NCBI RefSeq assembly: GCF_008923365.1
Contig: NZ_WBMR01000027.1
Coordinates: 1 to 64,000, forward strand
DNA length: 64,000 bases
Origin: Actinomadura montaniterrae
GTDB lineage: Bacteria; Actinomycetota; Actinomycetes; Streptosporangiales; Streptosporangiaceae
Direction of reading: 5' to 3'
Under the pieces are notes generated by a model. It was not told the DNA's origin and made no database searches. It saw only the letters and a list, made by a program, of their open reading frames with translations. Both the position numbers and the translations under genes were made by a program. Below are positions 28,158 to 36,725 of this stretch, piece by piece (the first letter of the stretch is position 1; each line of letters starts with the position of its first letter).

Positions 28158-28202
28158 ATTTGCGCGAACGGCGCGACGGTGTGACCGTCCTTTCGCGCAA
28201 AT
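28158..28202. terminator. Inverted repeat with 11-bp perfect arms
   Basis: ATTTGCGCGAA (28158-28168) pairs with TTCGCGCAAAT (28192-28202); a smaller ACGGT/ACCGT pair lies in the loop. It lies just downstream of the minus-strand zinc-ribbon reading frame and could terminate the minus-strand transcript running from the excisionase region. Confidence 0.55.
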
Positions 28203-28256
28203 CGGCGCTTCGGGACGCGGCAGGCTGGGGCTGCGAAGTCCGCGCTCCGGGCACGT

Positions 28257-28446
28257 TCACCCCTCGTCCGGTCTGCCCTGCTCGTCGTCGTCCTGGACCA
28301 ACTCCGCCCTCTCGGTCTCGCGAAGGAACCCCGAGACCCTCGCAGGACGGGCATGGTTCGCTCCCAAACCGCATCACGCGGCGACCCTGCTCGACGGCGA
28401 TAGCGCAGCGGGTTACGACGCCTTGGCCGATGCAGTCCTTGCACAT
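28257..28446 (-). pseudogene. Small zinc-ribbon protein with apparent frameshift
   Basis: The frame begins MCKDCIGQGVVTRCAIAV and continues to EPCPSCEGLG, giving two CxxC knuckles of a DnaJ/zinc-ribbon type. If one G is removed from the GGGG near 28325, the sequence continues FLRETERAELVQDDDEQGR and stops at 28257, a compact 62-aa protein with a natural acidic end. Without the shift it runs into an unlikely basic tail. It is either broken or affected by a base-call error. Confidence 0.45.
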
Positions 28447-28491
28447 GTCCCGCTCAACGTTGGACTCAGCCGCTGAGGCTCCGTGTCCGGG

Positions 28492-28702
28492 CTACGCACT
28501 GCCGTTGCTGGACATGAGGCGTTGGAGGTCGGTGGTAATTACTCGGTAGGTGGTGCCTATGCGGATGACCTTGCAGGGGAAGCGGTTCTCGCGGGCCAGT
28601 TTGGTAGGCGCGGGTTCGGCCGAGGCCGAGGGCTCGGGCAGCGGTCTCGATGGTTGTTGTGGTGGGCAGGGCAGCGAGTTCCTCGTGGGTCATCGGCTCC
28701 AT
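28492..28702 (-). pseudogene. xis: Frameshifted excisionase/AlpA-like helix-turn-helix gene
   Basis: The start EPMTHEELAALPTTTTIETA then RALGLGRTRAY is a typical actinobacterial excisionase helix-turn-helix. After codon 33 the frame is lost. Removing one A from CCAAACTGG (plus-strand position about 28602) restores LARENRFPCKVIRIGTTYRV, then TTDLQRLMSSNGSA and a stop at 28492, the normal 69-70 aa length. Either inactivated in this island or a sequencing error in a 3-base run. It sits 2 nt from the next gene and belongs to the mobilisation operon, far from the integrase. Confidence 0.75.
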
Positions 28703-28704
28703 GC

Positions 28705-29271
28705 TCAGGCCTCCGGGGAGTTCGGGCGGCGAGTGCGGATGAAGCGGCTTCGTTCGCTGGTGAGAGGTGGTGCGAGGAGCGTCGGATCGGTGATCGGTCT
28801 GGGGAAGTCGTTGGCCGCCGCTGCTACGCCGACGTCGTCCACGCGCGTTCTTCCGTCGGTGGTTGGGGACGCTTCGGGGCTGTGGGTAGTGCGGGAGTGG
28901 ACTGCGTTGATGGTCGCTTGGGCGTCGCTGAGGGCCGTGCAGAGGGCTCGGGCGTGCTGTCTGGCTTCGGCTAGAGCTTGACCGTGGCGGCTCAGGACAT
29001 CGGCGACGTCTTCGGCCTGGTCGTGGCCGAGACGGCCGGCTTGCAGTTCCCGGAGGAAGAAGCGGTTGATCTGGTCGAGGACCTGATCGAGGCCGTAGGT
29101 GGCTGCGCTGAGGTTGCCGAGGACGGTGTAGGCGGTGCCGGGGAGGGTGAGGCTTGGAGGGCCGGCCGTGGCGTGGTTGAGCTGGCGGACGTGTTCGTAG
29201 AGGTCGCTCGCGAGGTCCGCCGTTTGGTCGTCGTTACGAGCGGTAGCCGGAGCCTGCCTGTGATCGGTCAT
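28705..29271 (-). CDS. Mobile-element accessory protein, unrecognised
   Basis: 188 aa. The middle (residues 25-115) is predicted helical and conserved-looking: DLYEHVRQLNHATAGPPSLT, LGNLSAATYGLDQVLDQINR, then an Ala-rich coiled stretch (LSRHGQALAEARQHARALC). The tail is disordered and ends in RFIRTRRPNSPEA. It lies between relaxase and excisionase on the same strand, the place of a conserved hypothetical in actinobacterial integrative elements. It probably helps transfer or excision; no catalytic motif is seen. Confidence 0.7.
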   Translation of the reverse strand: MTDHRQAPATARNDDQTADLASDLYEHVRQLNHATAGPPSLTLPGTAYTVLGNLSAATYGLDQVLDQINRFFLRELQAGRLGHDQAEDVADVLSRHGQALAEARQHARALCTALSDAQATINAVHSRTTHSPEASPTTDGRTRVDDVGVAAAANDFPRPITDPTLLAPPLTSERSRFIRTRRPNSPEA

Positions 29272-29495
29272 GTGAATGTGTCCTTGTAGATTCGGGGCCC
29301 ACCTGGGGGCTGTGATCGGTCATTGCCTCGCCTCTCTTGCGTGGTGGTCGTGAGGTAGTGCCACTCTGCCGGCGCGGATGCGGTGGCGGTGCACTGCTTG
29401 CACATTGTTGGCGCTGTTTACGCTCCGTAGTATGCAGAGGCGCTGATCTTTGTGCCAGGACCAGGACGGCGTGGCGCCGGGGTTGCGTGGTCGGA

Positions 29496-31040
29496 TTACC
29501 GTGCTGGGCCCCGGCGGCGGTGAGGGCTGGGGTGCGTCGGTGTGGGCGTGCTGGATCGGTATGGACCGTCTGCGAGCTGGTCGCTCAGGGGTACGGGGAA
29601 GGCTGTGGCAGCGAGGCGCGCCGCGTTCTGCTCCGCCGTGTAGTTCGGCGGTGTCCGTGGCAGCGTGGGGGAAGGTGGCCGCGGAGTTGGTCGGCTGAGT
29701 CTGCTGAGCTGGGCGGCGGCCTTGCGGGCGGCAGCTGCCTGGGCAGCCCGTTGCTGGAGCTGCCGGTACTCCGCGATCGCCTCGATGAGGGCGACAAGTT
29801 GCACGACCAGGTGGGCTAGGACGCCGGCGAGGCTTGGACGGTTACCGCGTTGTCCCCGGATACCGGCTAGAGCCAGTGCTCTGGCAGCCCTGCGAAGGTT
29901 CGTGCCGTAGGGAGTCAGGGGTTGTTGGCGTCCGTAGGGTTCGCGAGCTGCGCGGTCGTAGAAGTCGGCGGCACGGGCGAGTTCCCGGTTGCCTGTGAGG
30001 GCCGCGGTCACGTGTAAGACGTCGGAGGTTGCCGCTGCTACGTCAGCGAGGACGGCCGGGTCCTGGATATGGCGCATCTGCCAGGTGGCCGTCGCGGTGG
30101 CTCGGGCGGCCTGCTGGTAAGCGGCGGATCGCTCCTCGTGGGTCAGCTCCACCCCACCGAAGGGACGACGGTCGAAGCGGTTGCCTTCGTGCGGAGCCGA
30201 CCAGCGCTCGCGAAGTTTGGGGAGCGTCAGGTTGGGTGCGAGCTTCTTGCCGGAGAACCAGACTGGTCGGCCTTCCTTGTTGTTGTGATGTGGGAGCGCA
30301 ACGGCGTAACCGGTGATCTGCTCGGGTGTGCGGGCGCTGTGGCGGATCTTGACCAGCACTCCGGCATGTTCGAGGGCGGTGAAGAAGTCACCCTCGTTCT
30401 CAGCTCCGGCTGCTGCGGTGGCTACGTGCCGACGGAGGGTGGCGCGGGGCGGCTCAGGCCAGTTCTTGCGGTGGGCAAGTTCTGTCTCGGCTCGGGTTGG
30501 TCGTGGGGCTGCTGTCCGGTCTGCGGACGCGGTCGGGGTGAGTTCGTAACGCTTCTCGACGATGTGGCAGGCGTCGGCGACCTTTTGAGGTAGGTCGCGG
30601 TGGACGTTGGGGTTGCGTCCGTCCTCGCGCGCCAAGACCGCGACGAGGTGGATGTGGTCGTCGGCATGTCGCACTGCGATCCAGCGGCATGCCTCGTCGT
30701 CACCTCGCGGCGCGAACCCGGTCTGGTGCATCACCTCCTCGGCGATGTTGGCCCATTCGTCGTCCGACAGGCGCCGGTCCGCAGGGGCGGCGCGGACTGA
30801 GCACTGCCAGATTGGAGACGCCAGCGGGCTGTGTCGGAGAGTGTCGAGCGGGGAGGTCAGAACTCCGACCAGATGCCGGAAGTCCCGATCACCTCTGACG
30901 TCCAGTCCGGGTTCCAGGGCCATGGGGAGTCGGAAGCCTGCGACGAGGTGAGGATTGACGTGTTCGTTGCGCCGACCGGGGCCGTAGAGATAGGACAGCA
31001 ACCGGGCGACGCTCTCGCCCCGGGTCACTTTGCCGATCAA
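29496..31040 (-). CDS. MobA/VirD2-family relaxase
   Basis: 514 aa starting at TTG 31040, which overlaps the mobC stop (TTGA). The N-terminus IGKVTRGESVARLLSYLYGP is typical of actinobacterial relaxases. The metal-binding histidine motif is WIAVRHADDHIHLVAVLARE (H-x-DDHIH), with PRGDDEACRW just before it. A hydrophobic segment lies near residues 390-420 and the C-terminus is Pro/Arg-rich. It would nick oriT and stay bound to the strand during conjugative transfer. No coupling protein is seen, so helper machinery is probably needed. Confidence 0.85.
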   Translation of the reverse strand: MIGKVTRGESVARLLSYLYGPGRRNEHVNPHLVAGFRLPMALEPGLDVRGDRDFRHLVGVLTSPLDTLRHSPLASPIWQCSVRAAPADRRLSDDEWANIAEEVMHQTGFAPRGDDEACRWIAVRHADDHIHLVAVLAREDGRNPNVHRDLPQKVADACHIVEKRYELTPTASADRTAAPRPTRAETELAHRKNWPEPPRATLRRHVATAAAGAENEGDFFTALEHAGVLVKIRHSARTPEQITGYAVALPHHNNKEGRPVWFSGKKLAPNLTLPKLRERWSAPHEGNRFDRRPFGGVELTHEERSAAYQQAARATATATWQMRHIQDPAVLADVAAATSDVLHVTAALTGNRELARAADFYDRAAREPYGRQQPLTPYGTNLRRAARALALAGIRGQRGNRPSLAGVLAHLVVQLVALIEAIAEYRQLQQRAAQAAAARKAAAQLSRLSRPTPRPPSPTLPRTPPNYTAEQNAARLAATAFPVPLSDQLADGPYRSSTPTPTHPSPHRRRGPAR

Positions 31041-31510
31041 CGCTGGAGCCGGCCGAGTTCGACGGACGAGGCGTCCACTCTTCGAAGAACGTTCTGCAGG
31101 TACGCCAACGCAGCGGGCAGTTCGTGGGGTACCTGTCCCGTCGTGTTCGCGATGCGGGCCAGCTGATTGAGATTCACGCCGATCCGGTTCAGCTGTCGCG
31201 CGATGCCGCGTAGTTCCTCGCAGATATCCGACGTCAGTTCGTGTCCAACTCTGTGTTGGCGATTGACTGCTTGTACAGTGTGAACTACGAATGTCCCGTA
31301 GGCAGCTCCCGCTCGATGCGCCGCCTCGCAGATCTCCTTGTATTCCTCGTCGCTGACTCGGAACCTCATCTCCCGGTCCCGCCGGCGCCCCGCGCCGAGC
31401 TGCGAGCGTCGCTGCAGCCTGCGCGACCTGCTGACCTGCTTGTCTTCCGTGGCTCTGCCTCCGATCACATCGATCACGACTGCGCCCGGTCGACTCAACC
31501 GGGTTTGCAC
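31037..31510 (-). CDS. MobC-like relaxosome accessory protein
   Basis: 157 aa from GTG 31510, or 110 aa from ATG 31369 (MRFRVSDEEYKEICEAAHRA). The ribbon-helix-helix region is followed by the conserved MobC core ELRGIARQLNRIGVNLNQLA and ALAYLQNVLRRVDA. These proteins bind oriT and help the relaxase melt DNA. It overlaps the relaxase start by 4 nt. The GTG start lies inside a perfect palindrome, suggesting autoregulation or oriT overlap. Confidence 0.82.
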   Translation of the reverse strand: MQTRLSRPGAVVIDVIGGRATEDKQVSRSRRLQRRSQLGAGRRRDREMRFRVSDEEYKEICEAAHRAGAAYGTFVVHTVQAVNRQHRVGHELTSDICEELRGIARQLNRIGVNLNQLARIANTTGQVPHELPAALAYLQNVLRRVDASSVELGRLQR

Positions 31511-31547
31511 GTAATGGACCGCCGCGGTCCATTACGTGTCGCGACAC
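31508..31547. promoter_or_regulatory. Paired palindromes at mobC start: candidate oriT/operator
   Basis: A perfect 13-bp inverted repeat, CACGTAATGGACC (31508-31520) and GGTCCATTACGTG (31526-31538), has a 5-nt spacer. It is directly abutted by the perfect 12-bp palindrome GTGTCGCGACAC (31536-31547). Adjacent to mobC and the relaxase, this is the expected place for oriT or a relaxosome-binding operator. The nic site cannot be located by eye. Confidence 0.6.
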
Positions 31548-31923
31548 GGTCCTACCTTGCAGCCTCTAAGTAGGGTCGTCGACGATTCTGTCGACGGATG
31601 CCACGTTCAGTCGCAGAGCATTTATCCGGGTCGAACAGTGTCGTTGAGTACCAGGCAGTCCAGATCTTCAATTGACAGGAGCCACGCTATAGAACTTCGC
31701 GCACAAAGAGTCTCCGCGACACTTACCACCTTCGAGATTTCTTTGGCGGTCGACCGGTCGATCACAGCAGGTTCGAGCGGCGAACAGATGCCGGTCTCGC
31801 GACGGCGATTGGGTGCAAGGGTGGCTCACGTACAAGATGCCCCGATGATGAGCCGCACCAGGCAACTCTTGCGTGGAAGGCGTCGCTGCTGCACCAACGA
31901 CCGCCGCGCCCCGTCCCGGCTTC

Positions 31924-32091
31924 GTCCGCTGCGCGAACGGTCCGTCCGCAACTCGTCCGCCGCCGTCCGCCTGCCGTCCGCCGTTCGCCCGGCGGACGGC
32001 AGGCGGTGGACAGTCCGTCCGCGCGGACAAACGGCGGACAAGCGCGGACAGGCCGTGGACAAGTTGGGACGGCCGGCGGACAAGCGCGGAC
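31924..32091. repeat. GTCCGC/GCGGAC inverted repeat array (iteron-like)
   Basis: Six GTCCGC units on the left are followed by six GCGGAC units on the right. The centre is a 16-bp perfect inverted repeat (31967-31982 and 31991-32006) around an 8-nt loop. Smaller clusters occur near 32330 and 58604-58642. Pattern and position beside the mobilisation genes suggest binding sites for an origin or partition protein. Confidence 0.65.
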
Positions 32092-32329
32092 CAAGCCCTT
32101 CGCCGTCGGCGGCAGCACCTGCGTCGCTCCCACTCAACGAAACGGGAGCCCTGGCCGCGCGATGATTCGGTGACGGCCGACTCGGACCAGGGCGTCTGGA
32201 CAGGGCATCTGTTGATGGTGTTGAGCCGCAAGCGGAAGTTTCCGCGGCTCTTGACGGGGACGCGAGCCCTCCAGGTTGTCAACGACCGCCGAGTTTGTGT
32301 GTCGCGCGCCGCGAATCCGCTCATCCGGC

Positions 32330-33080
32330 GGACGGCGGACGAGCGTGGTCGAAAGCGCTCGCCGTCCACTTCGGTAGCGCTTTGTATAGCTGATAGCGGC
32401 GTCAGGCCCCCGCCGGTCCTGCTGCGAGAGTCTCGGTTGAGCACTCGACGGAGATCGGTACCGCCTCAGCACCTACCTGTTCCCAGCCGTGCTTCTCTCA
32501 GCAGGATGCGGCGACAACCGGTGAGTAGCGGCTGAGACGGCCATGATGTCGGAGGCGCGTCGCTACGTCAGCGGGGCAGAGCCCGGCCGGTCGCAAGAGT
32601 TGGTTGCCGATCTGCACCTTCCCATGCCCCGCGGGCAGTGCACGGGAGTGACTTCTCCTGCTGCACAAGACAGTCCATGGCGTCCCGGAGAGTCGAGCGC
32701 TCGGATATCGCGTCGATACGGCGGGCGTGATCGAGGGCGTTCTTCGCCTCGACCAACTGACCTGGCAGCAGCGCCAGATACAGCCGGTGTACTCGCCCCA
32801 CCAACAGCACAGACCTGGATACCGTCGCTGCAGCCAGGCGACGGCCAGATCAAGATCGGCCTCCGCAGCCAGACCGTCAGGCCACTCGGCGGATAGTCCC
32901 TAGGGCACTCGACCGGCTTGGGCGAGGGGCTCTAGAAGAGTCGCTAGGTCACCACCAGGATCGGGTCATGCGGCCGATGAAACCGGGGGACGGTCACCGG
33001 CCGCACAACAAGCCGGCCAGGATGGCCAGCAAAGGACGTGGGTCACGGGCGTGCGGTCCGCGTCGCGATGACCGTCTCTC
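32330..33080. repeat. Left copy of long imperfect direct repeat flanking the dpd cluster
   Basis: Aligns by eye with 58600-59510 in the same orientation. The best part is 32659-32896 against 58938-59175, roughly four bases in five identical, including a shared GGTGTACTCGCCCCACCAA. Both copies begin near a GCGGAC cluster and end near an ACCGGCCGCAC block. The copies carry related minus-strand genes, broken here and open in the right copy. Confidence 0.75.
32568..32935 (-). pseudogene. Broken copy of small CCWWGEYTG-motif protein gene
   Basis: The minus strand encodes ADLDLAVAWLQRRYPGLCCW then WGEYTG, as in the right copy, but one base is missing near 32788 relative to that copy. The following PGQLVEAKNALDHARRIDAI is therefore in another frame. 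The GTG start and its ribosome site in the right copy are also altered here. This is a decayed paralogue of the gene at 58560-59222. Confidence 0.65.
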
Positions 33081-33416
33081 GTCACGACACCACGCCTCTG
33101 AACAGGCCGAACTCATACACCACATCCGTGGACGCAACCACTGCGAGCGCGGCTCGCGAAGTTGATCAACTGTAGTACGCCCGCGAGACAACCCGTTTGC
33201 ACCGATTCCGTCGGCATCGCGATGTATATATGGAATCTGGCTCGCCAGCGGCCGGGGGAGGCTCGGCATCTGAGTGTCTGCGGGGGGCTTGCCACGCAGG
33301 GCCCGAGACCGGTAGTCATCTATGTGAGATTTCAACTGCCTTACTGGACATCAACTAGTGGAGTGCGAACGCTTCAGTGCGGGTCTCCGAGGTTGAGCAG
33401 AAGGGGGACTCGAGCG

Positions 33417-36400
33417 GTGCCTGATCGGTTCACCGTGGGCAAACTGGTCCAGTACCCGGGATCACCTGGAGTCGGAAGGATCGGTACGGTCGAGGGCCGA
33501 CATGCGCGGGTCGAGTTCTTCGAGTCGGTAGCCGCGCCTGTTGCCCATTCCGAGCAGGTGGCCCTCGTCGATTGCCGGGCCGTCGTTCTCGCAGCTGAGA
33601 CGCGAGTCTACTGGAAGAATCCGGACACTGGTGACTGGCTCGCCGGACGGGTCACCGCCATGGTTGATGATCGTTGTTTCGTCCGGTTTCCCAACGCTGT
33701 CTATGACCGTCCTGTCCCAGCGAACGAACTTCGAGTGCGGTGGGATCGGCCGATCGCCGACCCTGTCACGGTACTGACGGCGGGCGGGAACGAGTCTGCT
33801 TACTTTCATGAGGCCCGGATGCCGTTTCTCCGTGACCTGGTGGCGCAACGTGCGGCCAGCGCAAACATCTCGGCCCTGTCCTCTTCCGCGGTGGAGTTCT
33901 TCTCCCATCAGGTTCATGCCGCACTGACAGTCCTGTCCGACCCGGTACAGCGGTATCTACTCGCGGACGAGGTCGGGCTTGGCAAGAGCGTCCAAGCAGG
34001 CTTCGTCATCCGGCAGACGCTACTTGATCATCCCGAGGCATCGGTTTGTGTCGTTGTCCCGGAGGTTCTCCGGCGGCAATGGGCCCGGGAGTTGCACGAC
34101 AAGTTCTTCATCGGCGACTTCCCGTCGGCCACGGTGAAGGTCGTGGCACATGAGACACCGGCGCGCTGGGCTGCCTACCACAAGAGTGATCTGGTGGTGG
34201 TCGACGAGGCGCACCGGCTGGTGCAGGCGAGCGGGCCCGAGGATCCCACCTATCGCGCGCTGGCGGGTCTGGTGCACTCCTCACCCCGGTTGCTGCTGCT
34301 GTCAGCGACCCCGATTATGTCGCACCACACGACCCAACTCGGGCTGCTTCACCTACTAGACCCCGAGTTGTACCGGTGGAGCGACAGTAAGGCGTTCGAG
34401 CGCAAGTACCGGCTGCGGTCACAACTGGCCAGAGAGGTTCACGCCCTCGACAGCGACTTCACCTATCTCCTGCCGTCAGCGATCGAGGACATTGGTGCGC
34501 TGCTGCCCGCGAGCGACCGCCGGTTCACCGAACTGAGTAGCAAGGTCCTCGAACTCCTGGACGAGAACGACGAGTTGCGACTCGATACCGACCCGGCGGA
34601 ACTCAAGATCCGCACCGAGGCACTCCGGGCCCACATCAGTGAGGCCTATCGGCTCCACCGGCGGGTCATCCGTCATCGGCGCCACACCGTCGCACGCGAA
34701 GACCCAGGCCCGCAGTTCCCGCTGTTCGAGGTGCGTGGCCGCCAAGAGCCCCAGACCCTGTTGCTCGACGGTGCCGGCCACGCCGCGACGGGAGATGCGC
34801 TGTCGCGGTGGCGGTCCCAAGTGTGGGACGCCCTCCTCAACGCGGGGTTGGAAGGCCAGGCGCCCAAGTACGCGATGGCGCTGGCAGTCCTTGTCTCGCG
34901 CGCCTGTGTATCGCCGGAGGATCTCGCGGCGGCCCTGGCCTGGCGGATCGAAGGTGACCAGAGGGCGGCGGCCTGGGCCGGGCTGGACGCACGTGAGCGA
35001 AGACTGCTGCGCGAACCGGCTGTGCTGGAGGCCGACCGAGCGGCGTTGGCGGGATTGCGCGAGTTGCCCGGCGGGTTCCGCCTTGGGAAACAGCATCTCG
35101 ATGATCTGATCGACACGATGCTGCCGGCCATCAAGTCGAGGCGCCGAGCGGTCATCTTCTGCGGGCCGGGCCGTCTTGCCGGAGCTCTGACTGAGCGCAT
35201 GCGGCAGCGCTTCGGGAAACTGGCCGTGTACGAACACTCCCGCCAGGTGGATGCCGACGCGGCCGAGGAAGCGATTTCCGCCTGGTCGGCACCCTTAAGC
35301 AAGCACCCCGGCAGCACGGTACTGGTCACCGATGACTCGGCCGAGGACGGGCTGAACCTTCAGGCGGCCGATGCCGCCGTACACGTACGGCTGCCGTGGT
35401 CCCCCAACCAACTGGAACAGCGGCTCGGACGCGTCGATCGTTATCAGGCTCCGGGTAGCGGCCCTGTGGGACCCGCGCACCAGTACCTGATCGGAGACCC
35501 TGACGCGGAGAGTTCCTTCATGCAGGCCTGGTCCGTTCTGCAGACGGACGGATACAAGATCTTCATCGACTCGGTCTCCACTCTCCAGGACGCGATCTCG
35601 GAGGGGCTCGTCGAGGTGTGGACCGCTGCGCTCGAGCAGGGGCCTGAGGGGCTGCTTGCGATGGCTGAGCCGGTGAAGAGCAATCTCGGAGCGGCACGCG
35701 ATGAGATAGACAAGTTGGACATGCTCGAGGCCGTCCACGAGACCGCTGCGGAGGCCAAGGAACTCACCGGGGCGTTGCTTGAGGTGGAGGCGGCCTGGCG
35801 CGAAATGCGCACGGCTATGTTCGGCTACGTGGCGAACAAGGGCGGCATCAAACTGCGCCATCACGACCGGACCGTGGCGGGCTGCGAAACGGAGATCTTC
35901 GACCTTTGGCAGTCTCACCCGCTGCTCGACCCGCGTCGCTGGTTCGATGCCCGGTCGCGGGTCTCCCAGGAGATGGCGCAGGGTGCTTTCAACCGCTCGG
36001 CAGCGTTCCGGGCCCCAGGCACCCGGCTCTTGCGCCCGGGGAATCCGCTGGTCGACATGCTCGCCGCAGCCATCTATCACGACGATCGCGGGCAGGCCTC
36101 GGCGTTCCGCAGGATCGATCCCGCCTATGACGGGCCGGCGATCGCGTTCTTCGGCTTCGACTACTTGATCGAGGCAGATCTGTCTGGGGCGCTCAGCCTG
36201 GTCGCTGATCAGGACGGAGCAAGCCTGGCGCTGCGGCGGCAGGCCGACCAGTTGCTGCCACCGTTCACGCTCAGGACTTGGATCGAGGCGGGCACGCAGT
36301 CGCCCGTCACAAGCGCGTCGGTGAAGGGCTGGCTTGAGCGGCCCTACGACAACAGACGCGACCACAACTACAACGCAGAACGGATGTCGCACTTGCTGGA

Positions 36401-36725
36401 GGTGTTCGGAGGCTGGGCCGGTTACCGCTCCGCCGCCGTCGACGCGGAACGCCTCGCGCGCGTCCATCTGGTTGATGTGACCGATTTGGCTCGCAGGTGC
36501 GCCCGCGCCCAGGAGCGCTCTCGGCAGCGAGTCGCGGTCACGCTCGCCCAGGCACAGGCCCGACAAGACGCTGGTCATTTGGTCGGTGACACCGAAAGCC
36601 TGCTGACCGACGCGGCGGTGACTGACGCGCTGGTGGAGGGGTTGTCCCAGCCGGCGGTAAAGGTGATCGCCGCCACGTGCATCATCCGCACCGGGCGTGA
36701 GGTGGTACGACGTGTCGGCCAGTGA
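33417..36725 (+). CDS. dpdE: DpdE: SNF2-like DEAH helicase of the Dpd restriction system
   Basis: 1102 aa from GTG 33417, with AAGGGGGA upstream; the open frame starts earlier without support. The N-terminus (1-110) looks like small beta-barrel DNA-binding modules (LVQYPGSPGVGRIGTVEG). The helicase core follows: Walker A ADEVGLGKS (183-191), DEAH 263-266, LSATP near 295-299, then the second RecA lobe with GLNLQAAD and QRLGRVDRYQ. SWI/SNF2-type enzymes translocate on duplex DNA. In Dpd clusters DpdD-K restrict DNA lacking the 7-deazaguanine mark. First gene of the plus-strand operon. Confidence 0.88.
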   Translation: MPDRFTVGKLVQYPGSPGVGRIGTVEGRHARVEFFESVAAPVAHSEQVALVDCRAVVLAAETRVYWKNPDTGDWLAGRVTAMVDDRCFVRFPNAVYDRPVPANELRVRWDRPIADPVTVLTAGGNESAYFHEARMPFLRDLVAQRAASANISALSSSAVEFFSHQVHAALTVLSDPVQRYLLADEVGLGKSVQAGFVIRQTLLDHPEASVCVVVPEVLRRQWARELHDKFFIGDFPSATVKVVAHETPARWAAYHKSDLVVVDEAHRLVQASGPEDPTYRALAGLVHSSPRLLLLSATPIMSHHTTQLGLLHLLDPELYRWSDSKAFERKYRLRSQLAREVHALDSDFTYLLPSAIEDIGALLPASDRRFTELSSKVLELLDENDELRLDTDPAELKIRTEALRAHISEAYRLHRRVIRHRRHTVAREDPGPQFPLFEVRGRQEPQTLLLDGAGHAATGDALSRWRSQVWDALLNAGLEGQAPKYAMALAVLVSRACVSPEDLAAALAWRIEGDQRAAAWAGLDARERRLLREPAVLEADRAALAGLRELPGGFRLGKQHLDDLIDTMLPAIKSRRRAVIFCGPGRLAGALTERMRQRFGKLAVYEHSRQVDADAAEEAISAWSAPLSKHPGSTVLVTDDSAEDGLNLQAADAAVHVRLPWSPNQLEQRLGRVDRYQAPGSGPVGPAHQYLIGDPDAESSFMQAWSVLQTDGYKIFIDSVSTLQDAISEGLVEVWTAALEQGPEGLLAMAEPVKSNLGAARDEIDKLDMLEAVHETAAEAKELTGALLEVEAAWREMRTAMFGYVANKGGIKLRHHDRTVAGCETEIFDLWQSHPLLDPRRWFDARSRVSQEMAQGAFNRSAAFRAPGTRLLRPGNPLVDMLAAAIYHDDRGQASAFRRIDPAYDGPAIAFFGFDYLIEADLSGALSLVADQDGASLALRRQADQLLPPFTLRTWIEAGTQSPVTSASVKGWLERPYDNRRDHNYNAERMSHLLEVFGGWAGYRSAAVDAERLARVHLVDVTDLARRCARAQERSRQRVAVTLAQAQARQDAGHLVGDTESLLTDAAVTDALVEGLSQPAVKVIAATCIIRTGREVVRRVGQ

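Larger units (their letters stand above)
31548..33416. other. 1.9-kb intergenic region with no intact gene
   Basis: Between mobC and dpdE lie the iteron-like array, an inverted repeat GAGCCGC/GCGGCTC (32223-32250), the left flanking repeat (about 32330-33080) with a broken gene, and 330 bp of dpdE leader. The dpd promoter should be in the last part, but no convincing -35/-10 pair was found. Confidence 0.6.

Noticed and set aside
31924..32091. CRISPR array
   Set aside because: Units are 6-bp, inverted and irregularly spaced; no 25-40 bp repeats and no cas genes.
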